The notes: generated from the letters alone by a model not told the origin. 64,000 nt of DNA from Gammaproteobacteria bacterium (GCA_030832095.1 JAURJT010000035.1:62001-126000); one strand, 5' to 3'. Counted from the stretch's first letter, positions 45,723-55,948 are shown. Translations and numbers: made by a program.

Positions 45723-46919
45723 TCAAAGGCTGCGCCCACACGCCACGGCAGAGGCCCACGCCCACTGAAAGTTATAGCCACCCAACCAGCCTGTCACATC
45801 GACCGCTTCGCCGATAAAGTGCAAGCCAGGTACCGTTTTAGCCTGCATGCTGCGTTGATCGAGCCCTTTGGTATCGACGCCGCCCCGCATCACTTCGGCC
45901 TTTTTATAACCAGCGGTACCGTCCGGGATCAACGACCAAGACTGTATGCGTGCGGCAAGTTCGCGCAACAGGCGATCAGGCGCATCGGCAATACGCAGGG
46001 CAGCCTGCTCGCCCAGCCATTTTTCAGCAAGGCGCTTAGGCCAAAGCCCACCCAGCAAATTACCCAATTGTTGGCGCCCACCCGACTTCGCCTCAAGTAG
46101 CGCCGCTGTCATATCCTGACCGGGCGCTAAATCAAGCCGAATGGCCTCACCCTGTTGCCAGTAGCTTGAAATCTGCAAAATCCCTGGCCCTGAGAGGCCG
46201 CGGTGAGTAAACAACACATCTTCAAGAAATGCAGGTGCGTTGCGCCCGGCCCCAGTTGAAATTTTTGCTTCAAGCGCCAGTCCGCTCAACTCACCGAACT
46301 CAGCCCATTGCACACCATCAAAGGTCAAGGGGACGAGCGCCGGCCGAGGCTCAACAACTTTTAGGCCAAACTGGCGTGCGATTTTTAAACCGTAATCGGT
46401 TGCTCCGAGTTGAGGGATCGCCAAGCCACCCGTCGCGATCACGACTTTATCGACCCGCAAAAGCCCTTCTGAGGTTGCAAGTTCAAAGCCACTTTCAGCA
46501 CCCGACTCGACGCGCGTGATCTGTTGCACTGTGCAAGGCATGCGCCATTGCACAGTGCCCAACTCGCACTCGGCGCGCAGCATCTCGATAATATCTTCAC
46601 TGCTGCGATCGCAAAATAACTGCCCTCGATGCTTCTCGTGCCAGGCGATGTTGTAGCGCCCCATCAGAGCAATAAAATCTTGCGGTGAATAGCCGGCTAA
46701 CGCCGACTTACAGAAATGAGGGTTGTTCGAAATAAAGTTTTCGGGCGCGACGGTTCGATTCGTGAAGTTGCAGCGCCCCCCGCCAGAGATACGGATTTTT
46801 TCGGCCAGTTTTTCTGCGTGATCAATCAACACCACCCGACGCCCACGCTGCGCGGCCACTGCCGCGCACATCATGCCGGCCGCACCCGCGCCAATTACCG
46901 CGACATCAAAGTTCTGCAT
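45723..46919 (-). CDS. FAD-dependent flavoprotein, HI0933/YhiN family
   Basis: 398 residues. N-terminal dinucleotide fold VAVIGAGAAGMMCAAVAAQR, then KIRISGGGRCNFTN near residue 45, a family signature, and VVIATGGLAIPQLGATDYG near 162. The C-terminus has LHFIGEAVDVTGWLGGYN and FQWAWASAVACG, closing the FAD site. Annotated variously as aminoacetone oxidase or BaiN-like; the physiological reaction is uncertain. Monocistronic between the riboswitch leader and the decarboxylase gene. Confidence 0.9.
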   Translation of the reverse strand: MQNFDVAVIGAGAAGMMCAAVAAQRGRRVVLIDHAEKLAEKIRISGGGRCNFTNRTVAPENFISNNPHFCKSALAGYSPQDFIALMGRYNIAWHEKHRGQLFCDRSSEDIIEMLRAECELGTVQWRMPCTVQQITRVESGAESGFELATSEGLLRVDKVVIATGGLAIPQLGATDYGLKIARQFGLKVVEPRPALVPLTFDGVQWAEFGELSGLALEAKISTGAGRNAPAFLEDVLFTHRGLSGPGILQISSYWQQGEAIRLDLAPGQDMTAALLEAKSGGRQQLGNLLGGLWPKRLAEKWLGEQAALRIADAPDRLLRELAARIQSWSLIPDGTAGYKKAEVMRGGVDTKGLDQRSMQAKTVPGLHFIGEAVDVTGWLGGYNFQWAWASAVACGRSL

Positions 46920-47006
46920 CTAACCAGCCTACAAGCAAAGTGCTGCATTGAACTCGCCCCTTAGCAACGCCCTGCTTCGAACACGCCTTCCAGCTAAGCG
47001 CTGCCT

Positions 47007-49277
47007 TCAACTCGCCGGCTGCTCGAGTAAACAATCAACGTAGTAGCGTTTGTCGCCATTGGGCAAAATCTCTTCAGCTAAACCATGAATATAGGTTTCA
47101 AAGCCCGGAAATTTTTCGTTAAATGAACGGGCGAACTGCAAATATTGCACAATGGTTTTATTAAAGCGCTCGCCCGGGATCAGCAACGGAATACCCGGAG
47201 GGTAAGGCGTCAACAATACACCGGTGACGCGACCCTCAAGTTGATCGATCGACACACGCTCGACCTCGCGATGTGCCATTTGAGCAAACGCATCAGAGGG
47301 CTTCAGCGCAGGCACCATATCGCTCAGATACATCTCGGTCGTTAACCGCGCCACGTCGTGTTTACGATATTCAGCGTGAATCTGCTGGCACAGGTCGCGT
47401 AAGCCCATGCGTTCGTACTGGCGATGACCCTTGCAATAGTCGGGCAAAATTCGCCACATTGGCTGGTTGCGATCGTAGTCATCTTTAAACTGCTGCAACG
47501 CCGTCAGCAGCGTGTTCCAGCGACCTTTGGTAATGCCAATCGTAAACAAGATAAAAAACGAATACAGGCCTGTCTTTTCTACCACCACACCATGCTCAGT
47601 CAAAAACTTCGAGACCAGCGCTGCCGGGATACCGGTTTCACCAAAACTGCCTGACATATCCAAACCAGGCGTCACAATCGTTGCCTTGATCGGATCGAGC
47701 ATATTGAAGCCTTCGGCTAAATCGCCAAAGCCGTGCCAATGATCGTTCGATTTGAGTACCCAATCAGCCTGTTCACCCACACCGCGCGGCGCAAGATAGT
47801 CTGGCCCCCACACGGTAAACCACCAGTCATCGTCACCGTATTCAAGATCCACCTTGCGCATCGCGCGCCTAAAATCCAGAGCTTCGCGAATACTTTCTTC
47901 AACCAGCGCAGAGCCCCCCGGGGCCTCCATCATCGCAGCGGCCACATCGCACGAGGCGATGATCGCGTACTGCGGCGAGGTCGAGGTGTGCATCAAATAC
48001 GCCTCGTTAAAAATATTGCGATCGAGCTTACGGGTTTCGGGCTCTTGCACAATGATCTGCGACGCCTGCGAAATACCGGCCAATAACTTATGCGTTGAAT
48101 GGGTTGCAAACACCATTGCCTTGCGGCTACGCGGCCGATTCGGCCCGATCGCGTGCATGTCTTGATAAAACTCATGAAACGCCGCATGCGGCAACCATGC
48201 TTCGTCAAAGTGCAAAGTGTCAATGGTGTCGCCGAGCTTGTCTTTAATCATCTCAACGTTGTAAATCACGCCATCGTACGTACTTTGCGTCAGCGTCAAA
48301 ATACGTGGCTGCTTATTTTTGACTTTGCGCGCAAACGGATTTGCATCGATCTTTTTCTGGATGTTTTCAAGCTCAAACTCAGCCAACGGAATCGGCCCAA
48401 TAATACCCATGTGATTGCGCGTAGGCCGCAAAAATACAGGGATCGCGCCCGTCATGGTGATGGCATGTAAGATCGATTTATGACAGTTGCGATCGACCAC
48501 GACAATGTCATCAGCCGCGACGTTGGCGTGCCAGACAACTTTGTTTGAGGTCGAGGTGCCGTTGGTCACAAAGTAGCAGTGATCAGCATGAAAAATACGT
48601 GCGGCGTTTAACTCGGATTCGGCAATCGGGCCCGTGTGATCCAGCAACTGACCAAGTTCATCGACCGCATTACAGACGTCAGCGCGCAACATGTTTTCAC
48701 CAAAAAATTGGTGAAACATTTGACCGACTGGGCTTTTCAAGAAGGCGACGCCTCCTGAGTGCCCAGGGCAATGCCACGAATACGAGCCATCTTGCGCATA
48801 CTTGACCAATTCACGAAAGAACGGCGGCGCCAAGCTATCAACATAGCTACGGGCTTCACGAATGATATGGCGCGCCACAAACTCAGGCGTGTCTTCAAAC
48901 ATATGAATAAAGCCATGCAACTCGCGCAAGATATCGTTGGGGATATGTTCAGAGGTTCGCGTCTCACCGTACAGATAGATTGGGATGTCGGCGTTACGAA
49001 AACGCAATTCGCCAATAAACGTACGCAGGTTTTTAATCGCGCCAGCCACATCCTCAGGCGAATCGATATCAAACTCTTCGTCATCGATCGATAAGATAAA
49101 GGCGCTTGCACGGCTTTGCTGCTGCGCAAACGAACTTAAATCGCCATAGCTTGTGACGCCAATGACTTCCATCCCTTCAGCTTCAATCGCAGAGGCCAAG
49201 GCACGCACACCTAAACCTGAGGCATTTTCAGAACGATAGTCTTCATCGATGATGAAAATAGGAAAGCGAAATTTCAT
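47007..49277 (-). CDS. Orn/Lys/Arg decarboxylase (PLP-dependent, class I)
   Basis: 756 residues with the three-part build of inducible basic amino-acid decarboxylases: a receiver-like wing domain (1-130), the PLP core with WHCPGHSGGVAFLKSPVG near residue 168, ATHSTHKLLAGISQAS holding the PLP lysine near 396, and a C-terminal domain with VLLTPYPPGIPLLIPGE. It decarboxylates arginine, lysine or ornithine to the amine; this branch is often annotated as arginine decarboxylase, but the sequence alone does not settle it. No antiporter gene is adjacent, so a polyamine rather than acid-resistance role is more likely. Confidence 0.88.
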   Translation of the reverse strand: MKFRFPIFIIDEDYRSENASGLGVRALASAIEAEGMEVIGVTSYGDLSSFAQQQSRASAFILSIDDEEFDIDSPEDVAGAIKNLRTFIGELRFRNADIPIYLYGETRTSEHIPNDILRELHGFIHMFEDTPEFVARHIIREARSYVDSLAPPFFRELVKYAQDGSYSWHCPGHSGGVAFLKSPVGQMFHQFFGENMLRADVCNAVDELGQLLDHTGPIAESELNAARIFHADHCYFVTNGTSTSNKVVWHANVAADDIVVVDRNCHKSILHAITMTGAIPVFLRPTRNHMGIIGPIPLAEFELENIQKKIDANPFARKVKNKQPRILTLTQSTYDGVIYNVEMIKDKLGDTIDTLHFDEAWLPHAAFHEFYQDMHAIGPNRPRSRKAMVFATHSTHKLLAGISQASQIIVQEPETRKLDRNIFNEAYLMHTSTSPQYAIIASCDVAAAMMEAPGGSALVEESIREALDFRRAMRKVDLEYGDDDWWFTVWGPDYLAPRGVGEQADWVLKSNDHWHGFGDLAEGFNMLDPIKATIVTPGLDMSGSFGETGIPAALVSKFLTEHGVVVEKTGLYSFFILFTIGITKGRWNTLLTALQQFKDDYDRNQPMWRILPDYCKGHRQYERMGLRDLCQQIHAEYRKHDVARLTTEMYLSDMVPALKPSDAFAQMAHREVERVSIDQLEGRVTGVLLTPYPPGIPLLIPGERFNKTIVQYLQFARSFNEKFPGFETYIHGLAEEILPNGDKRYYVDCLLEQPAS

Positions 49278-49362
49278 GCGAACCGCCTCGCAAACGAAGA
49301 AGAGATTAAAGAGGGGCGAATGTAACGCCCGAACATGTTATTGAAATGACAGTCTGGCAAAC

Positions 49363-49929
49363 TCAAGTTTTAGGCAAAGTCACGCCACGTTGACCCTGAT
49401 ACTTGCCGCCCCGATCTTTATACGACGTTGAGCACACCTCGTCGCTTTCAAAAAACAACATCTGCGCGCAGCCTTCACCCGCATAAATTTTGGCGGGTAG
49501 CGGTGTGGTGTTCGAAAATTCGAGTGTCACATGACCCTCCCACTCGGGTTCAAGCGGGGTCACGTTGACGATGATGCCGCAACGTGCGTAGGTGCTTTTG
49601 CCTAAGCAAATCGTTAAGACGCTGCGCGGGATGCGAAAGTATTCAACCGTGCGCGCTAAAGCAAACGAGTTGGGCGGAATAATGCAGATCTCGCCTTTGA
49701 AATCGACAAATGATTTCTCATCGAAGTTTTTAGGGTCAACGATGGTTGAATTGATATTTGTGAAGATTTTGAATTCATTGGCGCAGCGCACGTCATAGCC
49801 GTAGCTACTGGTGCCATAACTGACGATCCGGCCCGATTCGTTTGAACGCACCTGACCCGGTTCAAAAGGCTCGATCATGCCTTCTGACTGTGCCACGCGG
49901 CGAATCCAGTTGTCACTTTTAATACTCAT
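49363..49929 (-). CDS. dcd: dCTP deaminase
   Basis: 188 residues from the ATG opening [13 protein letters not shown], with GAGG nine bases upstream. It has [47 protein letters not shown] and the catalytic Glu in [15 protein letters not shown], then [12 protein letters not shown]. It deaminates dCTP to dUTP, feeding the dUMP used by ThyA. Located between the decarboxylase and apbC genes on the same strand. Confidence 0.97.
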   Translation of the reverse strand: MSIKSDNWIRRVAQSEGMIEPFEPGQVRSNESGRIVSYGTSSYGYDVRCANEFKIFTNINSTIVDPKNFDEKSFVDFKGEICIIPPNSFALARTVEYFRIPRSVLTICLGKSTYARCGIIVNVTPLEPEWEGHVTLEFSNTTPLPAKIYAGEGCAQMLFFESDEVCSTSYKDRGGKYQGQRGVTLPKT

Positions 49930-50099
49930 GACCAAGCGCCTCAATAGTTATCTATGCCAAGAGGGCGGATTTTACCCCCAGACGGCAGGGTCGCGCTGCA
50001 AGAGGCCCGTTAACTCGGTTCGTTTGACCGCAATCGTCTAGACCTCGACTGGCTCAAGCGCGCGCGCCGCACTCTTGAACCCGTGTGATTGGTCAGCGC

Positions 50100-51185
50100 T
50101 CAAACGCGCTTGATCGAGATGGCGCCAAACTTCTCGCTGAGATCCCTGGGCAGGTTAGCCACCCGCGCGGCCAGTCTCAGGGCGATCTCGCGATATAGGC
50201 CGGCGGCCTCACTTTTCGGGTGCGACACCACAATCGGTTGGCCAGCGTCGGCCTGTTCGCGTATTGCCAGCGCCAAGGGTAGGCTACCCAGCCACGGTGC
50301 TTTGTACTCGGTGGCCATGCGCCTTGCCCCGCATTGCCCAAAGATCGGCTCGGCGTGCCCGCACTGGCTACAAATATGTAGCGACATATTTTCAACGATG
50401 CCCAAAATAGGGACATTCACTTTTTCAAACATCTTCAAGCCTTTGCGGGCATCGATCAAGGCAAGGTCTTGGGGCGTGGTGACAATCACCGCGCCCACCA
50501 CGGGCACACTTTGGGCCAGGGTCAAGGCGATATCCCCCGTACCTGGTGGCATATCGATAATTAAGTAATCCAGATCATCCCAAGCAGTTTGGCGCAACAA
50601 CTGCTCAAGCGCCTGAACCACCATGGGGCCGCGCCAAATCGCCGGCGTGTCGTCATTCATCAAAAAACCGATTGAATTCGCCTGCAACCCGTGGCCTAGG
50701 ATCGGAACCATTTTTTTACCGTCAAGACTGGCTGGTTTTACCGATACCCCAAGCAACAGCGGCACACTCGGCCCGTAGATGTCGGCATCCAACAAGCCAA
50801 CACGCGCACCCTCAGCCTGCAGCGCCAAGGCCAGATTGACAGCCGTTGTACTCTTACCGACCCCGCCCTTGCCCGAGGCGACCGCAATAATGTTACGCAC
50901 GCCCTCAACCCGCGTGACACCTGCTTGCACGGCGTGCGCTGCGATTTTGGCGCTGATCTGTACGTCGGGGCTAGACACCCCACGCGCCTTAAGCGCGGCG
51001 TAAATCTGACCGCGTAACGCATCAAGCTGGCTGGTCACCGGATAGCCTAGTTCAACGCGTACGCTGACGTATTCACCCACCAGTTGGATTTGGCTGTCTT
51101 TAACAACCGACCCAATCGAGCGCCCAGTGTTGGGGTCAATCACGGTTTCAAGCCCCTCACGCACCTCGGCCAGCGTTACACTCAT
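50100..51185 (-). CDS. apbC: Mrp/ApbC iron-sulfur cluster carrier ATPase
   Basis: 361 residues. An N-terminal MIP18/DUF59 domain (about 1-75, VIDPNTGRSIGSVV) precedes the P-loop ATPase with VASGKGGVGKSTTAVNLA near residue 102, a deviant Walker A, DADIYGPSVP, and DMPPGTGDIALTLAQ. The metal-binding CxxC is in HICSQCGHAEPIFG near 280. It carries Fe-S clusters to apoproteins. Divergent from a small membrane-protein gene and, further on, metG, a common betaproteobacterial arrangement. Confidence 0.95.
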   Translation of the reverse strand: MSVTLAEVREGLETVIDPNTGRSIGSVVKDSQIQLVGEYVSVRVELGYPVTSQLDALRGQIYAALKARGVSSPDVQISAKIAAHAVQAGVTRVEGVRNIIAVASGKGGVGKSTTAVNLALALQAEGARVGLLDADIYGPSVPLLLGVSVKPASLDGKKMVPILGHGLQANSIGFLMNDDTPAIWRGPMVVQALEQLLRQTAWDDLDYLIIDMPPGTGDIALTLAQSVPVVGAVIVTTPQDLALIDARKGLKMFEKVNVPILGIVENMSLHICSQCGHAEPIFGQCGARRMATEYKAPWLGSLPLALAIREQADAGQPIVVSHPKSEAAGLYREIALRLAARVANLPRDLSEKFGAISIKRV

Positions 51186-51227
51186 GGGTATTCCTCTGTC
51201 ATGTTTTCCCTATTTTAGGCTTGCAAT

Positions 51228-51497
51228 ATGCTATTTCTACTCCAACGACTAGTTAGGCTTGTAGCGTTTGTCTTCCTAGCGCTAATCGGCATGTTTATGG
51301 CCGTTGTGTTTGTCGCTTCAACCATTGTCGCAGTCGCGATTTTGGTCGTGGTGGCGCGCTTACGAGGCAAAACATTCTCGGCTAAAGAATATTGGATGGC
51401 GCGCAGCGCACGACGCAAACCAATTTTGAAGAGCGGCTCTTTTTCAACGAAAAACAGCGCCGACGTCACCGACGTCAAGGCCCGCGATATTTCTTAA
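51228..51497 (+). CDS. Small membrane protein of unknown function
   Basis: 89 residues. I do not recognise the family. Residues ~5-42 form one long or two short membrane segments (LVAFVFLALIGMFMAVVFVA, then STIVAVAILVVVARL), followed by a basic tail with RGKTFSAKEYWMARSARRK. It is divergent from apbC with 42 bp between starts and precedes the chromate-transporter genes. Composition and hydrophobic profile support a real protein, although the ribosome-binding site is weak. Confidence 0.6.
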   Translation: MLFLLQRLVRLVAFVFLALIGMFMAVVFVASTIVAVAILVVVARLRGKTFSAKEYWMARSARRKPILKSGSFSTKNSADVTDVKARDIS

Positions 51498-51582
51498 GCT
51501 CCTCGATTCATCATGCCAGCCTGTTCACGCTTGATTTGTTTGAGCCACAAGTACGCCTAGCCACCATCCATTGCATCGACTC

Positions 51583-52131
51583 ATGACTGCCCCCCAACGC
51601 TCGATTAGTTTGTTTGAACTGTTTAAAGGGTTCGCCACCATTGGTGTCCTAGGCTTTGGCGGGGTTGCCGTCATGGCGCGACACGTGATTGTTGAACAAT
51701 ATCAGTGGCTCACCGAAAAAGAATACGCAACCATTTTGGGCATGGGACAAGTCTTGCCCGGTGCCAATGTCGTGAACGCCTCAGTCGTGATTGGCGACCG
51801 TTTTCAAGGGCCGAAAGGGTCGATCGTCTGCGTGCTCGGCATCATGGTGCTGCCAATCATGATTTTGCTGGCGTTTGCCATGCTTTACGACAAATTTTCT
51901 CAACTTCCCGCCGTCAACGTCGCGCTCACAGGGGCCGGTGCTGCAGCCGCTGGGATGGTGCTGGCCACTGGTCTCAAAATGGCGATCAAGGTCAAACTCG
52001 ACTTAGCGGGCTGGCTCATCGCTGGCTTCGCAATCCTGGGGATTTTGGTCTGGCAACTGCCTATGGTGTACGTCGTACTGGCCTTGATCCCCACAGCCCT
52101 CGTCATCACCGCATGGTTGGGTAAAAAATGA
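51583..52131 (+). CDS. Chromate transporter, half-size ChrA (first subunit)
   Basis: 182 residues from the ATG opening MTAPQRSISLFELFKGF; a TTG four codons upstream is the alternative. Short-chain CHR family: FATIGVLGFGGVAVMARH near residue 17, EYATILGMGQVLPGANVVN near 48 (a QxxPGPN-type motif with Ala for the second Pro position), and GDRFQGPKGSIVCVLGIM. About six membrane segments. Half-size CHR proteins work as pairs of opposite topology; its partner overlaps by four bases. They export chromate or import sulfate-like anions. Confidence 0.88.
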   Translation: MTAPQRSISLFELFKGFATIGVLGFGGVAVMARHVIVEQYQWLTEKEYATILGMGQVLPGANVVNASVVIGDRFQGPKGSIVCVLGIMVLPIMILLAFAMLYDKFSQLPAVNVALTGAGAAAAGMVLATGLKMAIKVKLDLAGWLIAGFAILGILVWQLPMVYVVLALIPTALVITAWLGKK

Positions 52132-52679
52132 GCGAACCCAGTGTCTTAGGCCAGTTAGCCCGCAGCTTCGCGATGATTTCGCTCATCGCCATTGGCGGCA
52201 TCAATGCCGTGCTGCCTGCGCTTCGCGACGTTGTGGTCGACACGATGCGCTGGATGGACGACGCCACCTTTATGCAACTGTTTGCCATTGCACAAATCAC
52301 GCCGGGCCCGAACGTTGTGATCGTGAGCTTAGTCGGCTGGCAAATTGCCGGGTTTGCCGGCTTGTTGGTTGCCACGCTCGCCATGCTTGTGCCAGCCTGC
52401 CTGCTCGCTTTTTTAGTCGGGCGCTTGGCTAATCGGCTCGAAGGCAGCAAAGGTCTGCGCCTGGCACAAAATGCATTGGTGCCGGTCGCGATCGGCCTCA
52501 TCCTCGCAGGAGGCTTAGACTTAAGCCACGCCGCTTACCGAGGCTGGCTCACGCCCCTCATCGTGGCAGCCAATGTCGCTGGTATTCTCTTCACCAAGCT
52601 CAATCCCGTTTGGGGCTTGATGGCCAGCGCCTTAGTCGCCTTGGCGGCCCATTATTCGGGCCTGTTTGTTTTAAGCTGA
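52128..52679 (+). CDS. Chromate transporter, half-size ChrA (second subunit)
   Basis: 183 residues, starting at ATGA overlapping the first subunit. It has the CHR motif FAIAQITPGPNVVIVSLVGW near residue 50 and SLIAIGGINAVLPALRD at the N-terminus, with five to six membrane segments. Together with the first subunit it would form the equivalent of full-length ChrA. No chrB regulator is visible, so inducible chromate resistance cannot be concluded. Confidence 0.88.
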   Translation: MSEPSVLGQLARSFAMISLIAIGGINAVLPALRDVVVDTMRWMDDATFMQLFAIAQITPGPNVVIVSLVGWQIAGFAGLLVATLAMLVPACLLAFLVGRLANRLEGSKGLRLAQNALVPVAIGLILAGGLDLSHAAYRGWLTPLIVAANVAGILFTKLNPVWGLMASALVALAAHYSGLFVLS

Positions 52680-52833
52680 GCCACGGCAGCGCTGGGCTAC
52701 GTCTCTTTAAGAGATCCAAGCGTCTCTAGCCTCTGAGCAATACTGTCAACCTGAGCACGGCCACGCCCTCAGCAGCCAGACCGCGGTTGACCTTGTTAAA
52801 CTCGCAAGCTTGACTCTCTTACCAGCGCCCGCC

Positions 52834-54915
52834 ATGTCACGCACCCTGTTCGTCACCACTGCCCTGCCCTATGCCAATGGTTCATTTCACATTGGCCACA
52901 TCATGGAGTACATCCAGGCTGATATCTGGGTACGTGCCATGCGCATGGCTGGCCACACTGTGCACTTTGTAGGCGCTGACGACACACACGGCGCACCCGT
53001 CATGCTGAAGGCCGAAGCCGAAGGGATCACACCCAAGCAACTGGTCGAGCGCATCGGTGCTGAGCGCCCGCAGTACCTGCAAGGGTTTCAAATTGAATTT
53101 GACCACTGGCATTCGACTGACTCACCTGAAAACGTAGAGTTGTCGCAAGACATCTATCGCAAATTACGCGCGGCAGGCCTGATCAGCACTCGCGAAATCG
53201 AACAATTTTACGATCCTGTTAAGGGGATGTTTTTAGCTGATCGTTACATCAAGGGCGAGTGCCCCAAGTGCCACGCCAAAGATCAATATGGTGACTCTTG
53301 CGAGGCCTGTGGTGCAGTCTATGCCCCGACTGATTTAATCGAGCCTTACTCAACGCTCACCAACGCGCGGCCCGTGCTCAAAACGTCTGAGCATTATTTC
53401 TTTCAATTGTCTGACCAACGCTGCATTGATTTTTTACAAAAGTGGACAACCGGCAGTAACGCTCAGGGTCATAAACACTTACAAGCTGAAGTCTTAGCCA
53501 AAACACGCGAGTGGCTTGGTAGCGGTGATGAAAAAGCCAATCTTGGCGATTGGGATATTTCGCGCGATGCCCCCTATTTTGGGATCGAAATCCCTGATGC
53601 ACCAGGCAAGTACTTTTATGTTTGGCTCGATGCCCCTGTCGGCTATCTTGCCTCACTGAAATCGTATTGCGCCAAAATTGGCGTCGACTTTGAAACGCTG
53701 CTTGACCCAAACGGCACGACCGAGCAAGTGCACTTTATCGGCAAAGACATTATCTATTTTCACGCTCTGTTTTGGCCTGCCACCTTGCAATTTTCAGGCC
53801 GCAAAACGCCCGATCAACTCAATGTGCATGGATTTATTACGGTCAGCGGCGAAAAAATGTCAAAAAGCCGTGGCACCGGGATTTCGCCTCTGCGCTACCT
53901 CGAACTTGGCATGAACGCCGAGTGGATGCGCTATTACATCGCGGCCAAACTCAATGCGCGAGTTGAAGACATTGACTTTAATCCCGATGACTTCATTGCC
54001 AGGGTGAACAGCGACTTGGTTGGCAAGTACATCAATATTGCGAGCCGAGCCGCCAATTTCATTAGCAAATATTTTGACGGACAACTTGCCTACCCCGACG
54101 ATGCTGCCTTATTAGGCAGCAACTGCGCACAAGCAGCAGACCGCATTCGCGCCGATCTTGAGGCGCGCGAATACGGCCGCGCGATTCGCGAAATCATGGC
54201 GCATGCCGATCAAATCAACCAAGCCTTCGATGCGGCCCAACCCTGGCTGATCGCCAAAACCCTGGCGTCTGCCGAGCCCTCGCAGCGCGCCGCACTACAG
54301 CACATCTGCTCGGCGGCGCTGGCCGGTTTCAAAGCCTTATCAGTCATGCTGGCACCGATCTTGCCCGCCTTGTCACAACGTGTCGCCACTGAATTATTTG
54401 GTCAAGCCAGCAACTTTGTTTGGGCCGATGCAGGCGTACTGCCCACCCAAATCAACCCCTTCAAGCATTTGATGCAACGGGCTGAGCCGACGATGTTGGA
54501 TGCGTTGTTTGAGATCCCGGCGCAGGATGAAGCGCCTAAGCAAGCTGTTATTCCAGGCGGCGAGCCGCTCGCCCCCACCATCACGATTGATGATTTCGTC
54601 AAAATCGATCTGCGGGTTGCACGGATCGTCAACTGCGAACAGGTTGAGGGTTCAACCAAGCTCTTGAGGCTGACGCTCGATATGGGCGAAGGCCGCCTGC
54701 GCAATGTGTTTTCTGGGATTAAATCTGCCTACACGCCCGAGCAATTGATCGGACGCCTGACCGTCGTCGTCGCCAACTTAGCGCCTCGCAAGATGAAGTT
54801 TGGTATCTCTGAAGGCATGGTGTTGGCGGCCAGCCATTTTGACGAAAAAGTCGACACCGGCATCTATGTGCTTGACCCGTCGTCAGGTGCGCAGCCAGGC
54901 ATGAGGATTCATTAA
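52834..54915 (+). CDS. metG: Methionyl-tRNA synthetase
   Basis: 693 residues from the ATG opening [16 protein letters not shown]. Class I signature [13 protein letters not shown] near residue 20, a zinc knuckle [18 protein letters not shown] near 140, and KMSKS in [11 protein letters not shown] near 340. The C-terminal tRNA-binding domain ([20 protein letters not shown], about 590-693) is fused, as in E. coli. It charges tRNA-Met and initiator tRNA. The stop is three bases from the 3' end of the opposing tRNA-Gly gene. Confidence 0.97.
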   Translation: MSRTLFVTTALPYANGSFHIGHIMEYIQADIWVRAMRMAGHTVHFVGADDTHGAPVMLKAEAEGITPKQLVERIGAERPQYLQGFQIEFDHWHSTDSPENVELSQDIYRKLRAAGLISTREIEQFYDPVKGMFLADRYIKGECPKCHAKDQYGDSCEACGAVYAPTDLIEPYSTLTNARPVLKTSEHYFFQLSDQRCIDFLQKWTTGSNAQGHKHLQAEVLAKTREWLGSGDEKANLGDWDISRDAPYFGIEIPDAPGKYFYVWLDAPVGYLASLKSYCAKIGVDFETLLDPNGTTEQVHFIGKDIIYFHALFWPATLQFSGRKTPDQLNVHGFITVSGEKMSKSRGTGISPLRYLELGMNAEWMRYYIAAKLNARVEDIDFNPDDFIARVNSDLVGKYINIASRAANFISKYFDGQLAYPDDAALLGSNCAQAADRIRADLEAREYGRAIREIMAHADQINQAFDAAQPWLIAKTLASAEPSQRAALQHICSAALAGFKALSVMLAPILPALSQRVATELFGQASNFVWADAGVLPTQINPFKHLMQRAEPTMLDALFEIPAQDEAPKQAVIPGGEPLAPTITIDDFVKIDLRVARIVNCEQVEGSTKLLRLTLDMGEGRLRNVFSGIKSAYTPEQLIGRLTVVVANLAPRKMKFGISEGMVLAASHFDEKVDTGIYVLDPSSGAQPGMRIH

Positions 54916-54918
54916 GAC

Positions 54919-54992
54919 TGGAGCGGGTGATGGGAATCGAACCCACGCCTGAGGCTTGGGAAGCCGCCGTTCTGCCATTGAACTACACCCGC
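54919..54992 (-). tRNA. tRNA-Gly (CCC)
   Basis: Minus-strand cloverleaf, 71 nt plus encoded CCA (54919-54921). Acceptor GCGGGTG/CACCCGC, D arm GTTC/GAAC, anticodon loop TTCCCAA giving CCC, T arm GTGGG TTCGATT CCCAT. The anticodon stem GCGGC/GCCTC has one C-U mismatch at the 28-42 pair. It is convergent with metG. Confidence 0.95.
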
Positions 54993-55035
54993 TCTGGCGC
55001 TCAGTCGAAACGGATTATACGAGATCATGACCAAA

Positions 55036-55061
55036 CAGTCTGACAGACTGGGCTGTCAGAC
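55036..55061 (+). promoter_or_regulatory. Overlapping inverted repeats just before thiS
   Basis: GTCTGACAG (55038-55046) and CTGTCAGAC (55053-55061) are perfect 9-bp arms with a six-base centre. The same left segment can instead pair locally as CAGTCT/AGACTG (55036-55050). The two stems exclude each other. The site ends 15 bases before the thiS start. It could be an operator or an mRNA switch; it is not a TPP riboswitch (no CTGAGA element). Confidence 0.5.
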
Positions 55062-55076
55062 ACTACAATGCTCGGC

Positions 55077-55277
55077 ATGGAAATCGTACTCAATGGTCAG
55101 GCAAAAATCTTAGCCGGCCCCCTCTCTGTTGCCGCGCTTGTTGCCGAGCTTGGCTTTACCGGTAAACGCATCGCGGTCGAGCGCAATGGCGAAATCGTAC
55201 CTAAAAGCGCGCATGCCCAGGTGATGATCGCTGCGGGCGATCGTCTCGAAATCGTCGTCGCCGTGGGCGGGGGCTAG
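55077..55277 (+). CDS. thiS: Sulfur carrier protein ThiS
   Basis: 66 residues from the ATG opening MEIVLNGQ; an ATG three codons upstream is possible. Ubiquitin-like fold with the C-terminal Gly-Gly needed for thiocarboxylate formation (EIVVAVGGG). It donates sulfur for the thiazole ring of thiamine. The usual next gene, thiG, is absent: trmB follows two bases after the stop. Confidence 0.93.
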   Translation: MEIVLNGQAKILAGPLSVAALVAELGFTGKRIAVERNGEIVPKSAHAQVMIAAGDRLEIVVAVGGG

Positions 55278-55279
55278 GC

Positions 55280-55948
55280 GTGCACCCAACTCATATCCGT
55301 AGTTTTGTGAACCGGCGTAGTCACATTACGCAAGGTCAGCAAGAGGCGCTTGATGCCTTTTTAACCAAATGGTCGTTGGCCTACCGCCCCAGTCTGTTGA
55401 ACTTGACTGAAACCTTTGAGCGCGAAGCACCAACGATTCTAGAAATTGGCTTTGGTATGGGCGAAACCACCGAAAAAATTGCGCTTGCCCGACCAAGCGA
55501 TAATTTTTTGGGTGTCGAAGTGTTTAACGCTGGTGTCGGCGCCTTACTCAAACGCATTGAAGCGTCAAACCTCAACAATATTCGTATTATTCAGCACGAT
55601 GCCGTTGAGGTCTTGCGCGATATGCTTGCCCCGCAAAGCCTGACTGGCGTGCATATTTATTTTCCGGATCCGTGGCCCAAAACTCGCCACCATAAACGGC
55701 GCTTAATTCAACCACCCTTAATTGAGCTACTGGCCAGTCGCATGGCGCCGGGCGCCTATATTCACTGCGCAACCGACTGGGAACACTACGCCGAACAAAT
55801 GCTAGCTGTACTGTCGGCCGAACCAAGCCTGCAAAACACCTGTGAGGGCTTTGCGCCACGGCCTGATTTCAGGCCACTCACTAAATTTGAAAACCGCGGC
55901 TTGCGTTTAGGCCACGGCGTATGGGATGTCATTTTTAAAAAGCGTTAA
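55280..55948 (+). CDS. trmB: tRNA (guanine-N7-)-methyltransferase
   Basis: 222 residues, GTG start two bases after thiS, so coupled. SAM-binding motif [15 protein letters not shown] near residue 53, [16 protein letters not shown], and the family mark [19 protein letters not shown] near 128. It makes m7G46 in the tRNA variable loop. Its stop overlaps the convergent ffh stop by four bases. Confidence 0.96.
   Translation: MHPTHIRSFVNRRSHITQGQQEALDAFLTKWSLAYRPSLLNLTETFEREAPTILEIGFGMGETTEKIALARPSDNFLGVEVFNAGVGALLKRIEASNLNNIRIIQHDAVEVLRDMLAPQSLTGVHIYFPDPWPKTRHHKRRLIQPPLIELLASRMAPGAYIHCATDWEHYAEQMLAVLSAEPSLQNTCEGFAPRPDFRPLTKFENRGLRLGHGVWDVIFKKR

Noticed and set aside
46938-47016. Imperfect 21-base repeat (AAGTGCTGCATTGAACTCGCC type) near the decarboxylase stop
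   Set aside because: Three mismatches and one copy overlaps coding sequence; probably chance or a minor duplication.
55020-55076. TPP riboswitch ahead of thiS
   Set aside because: The leader lacks the CTGAGA and ACCTGA elements; only inverted repeats are present.
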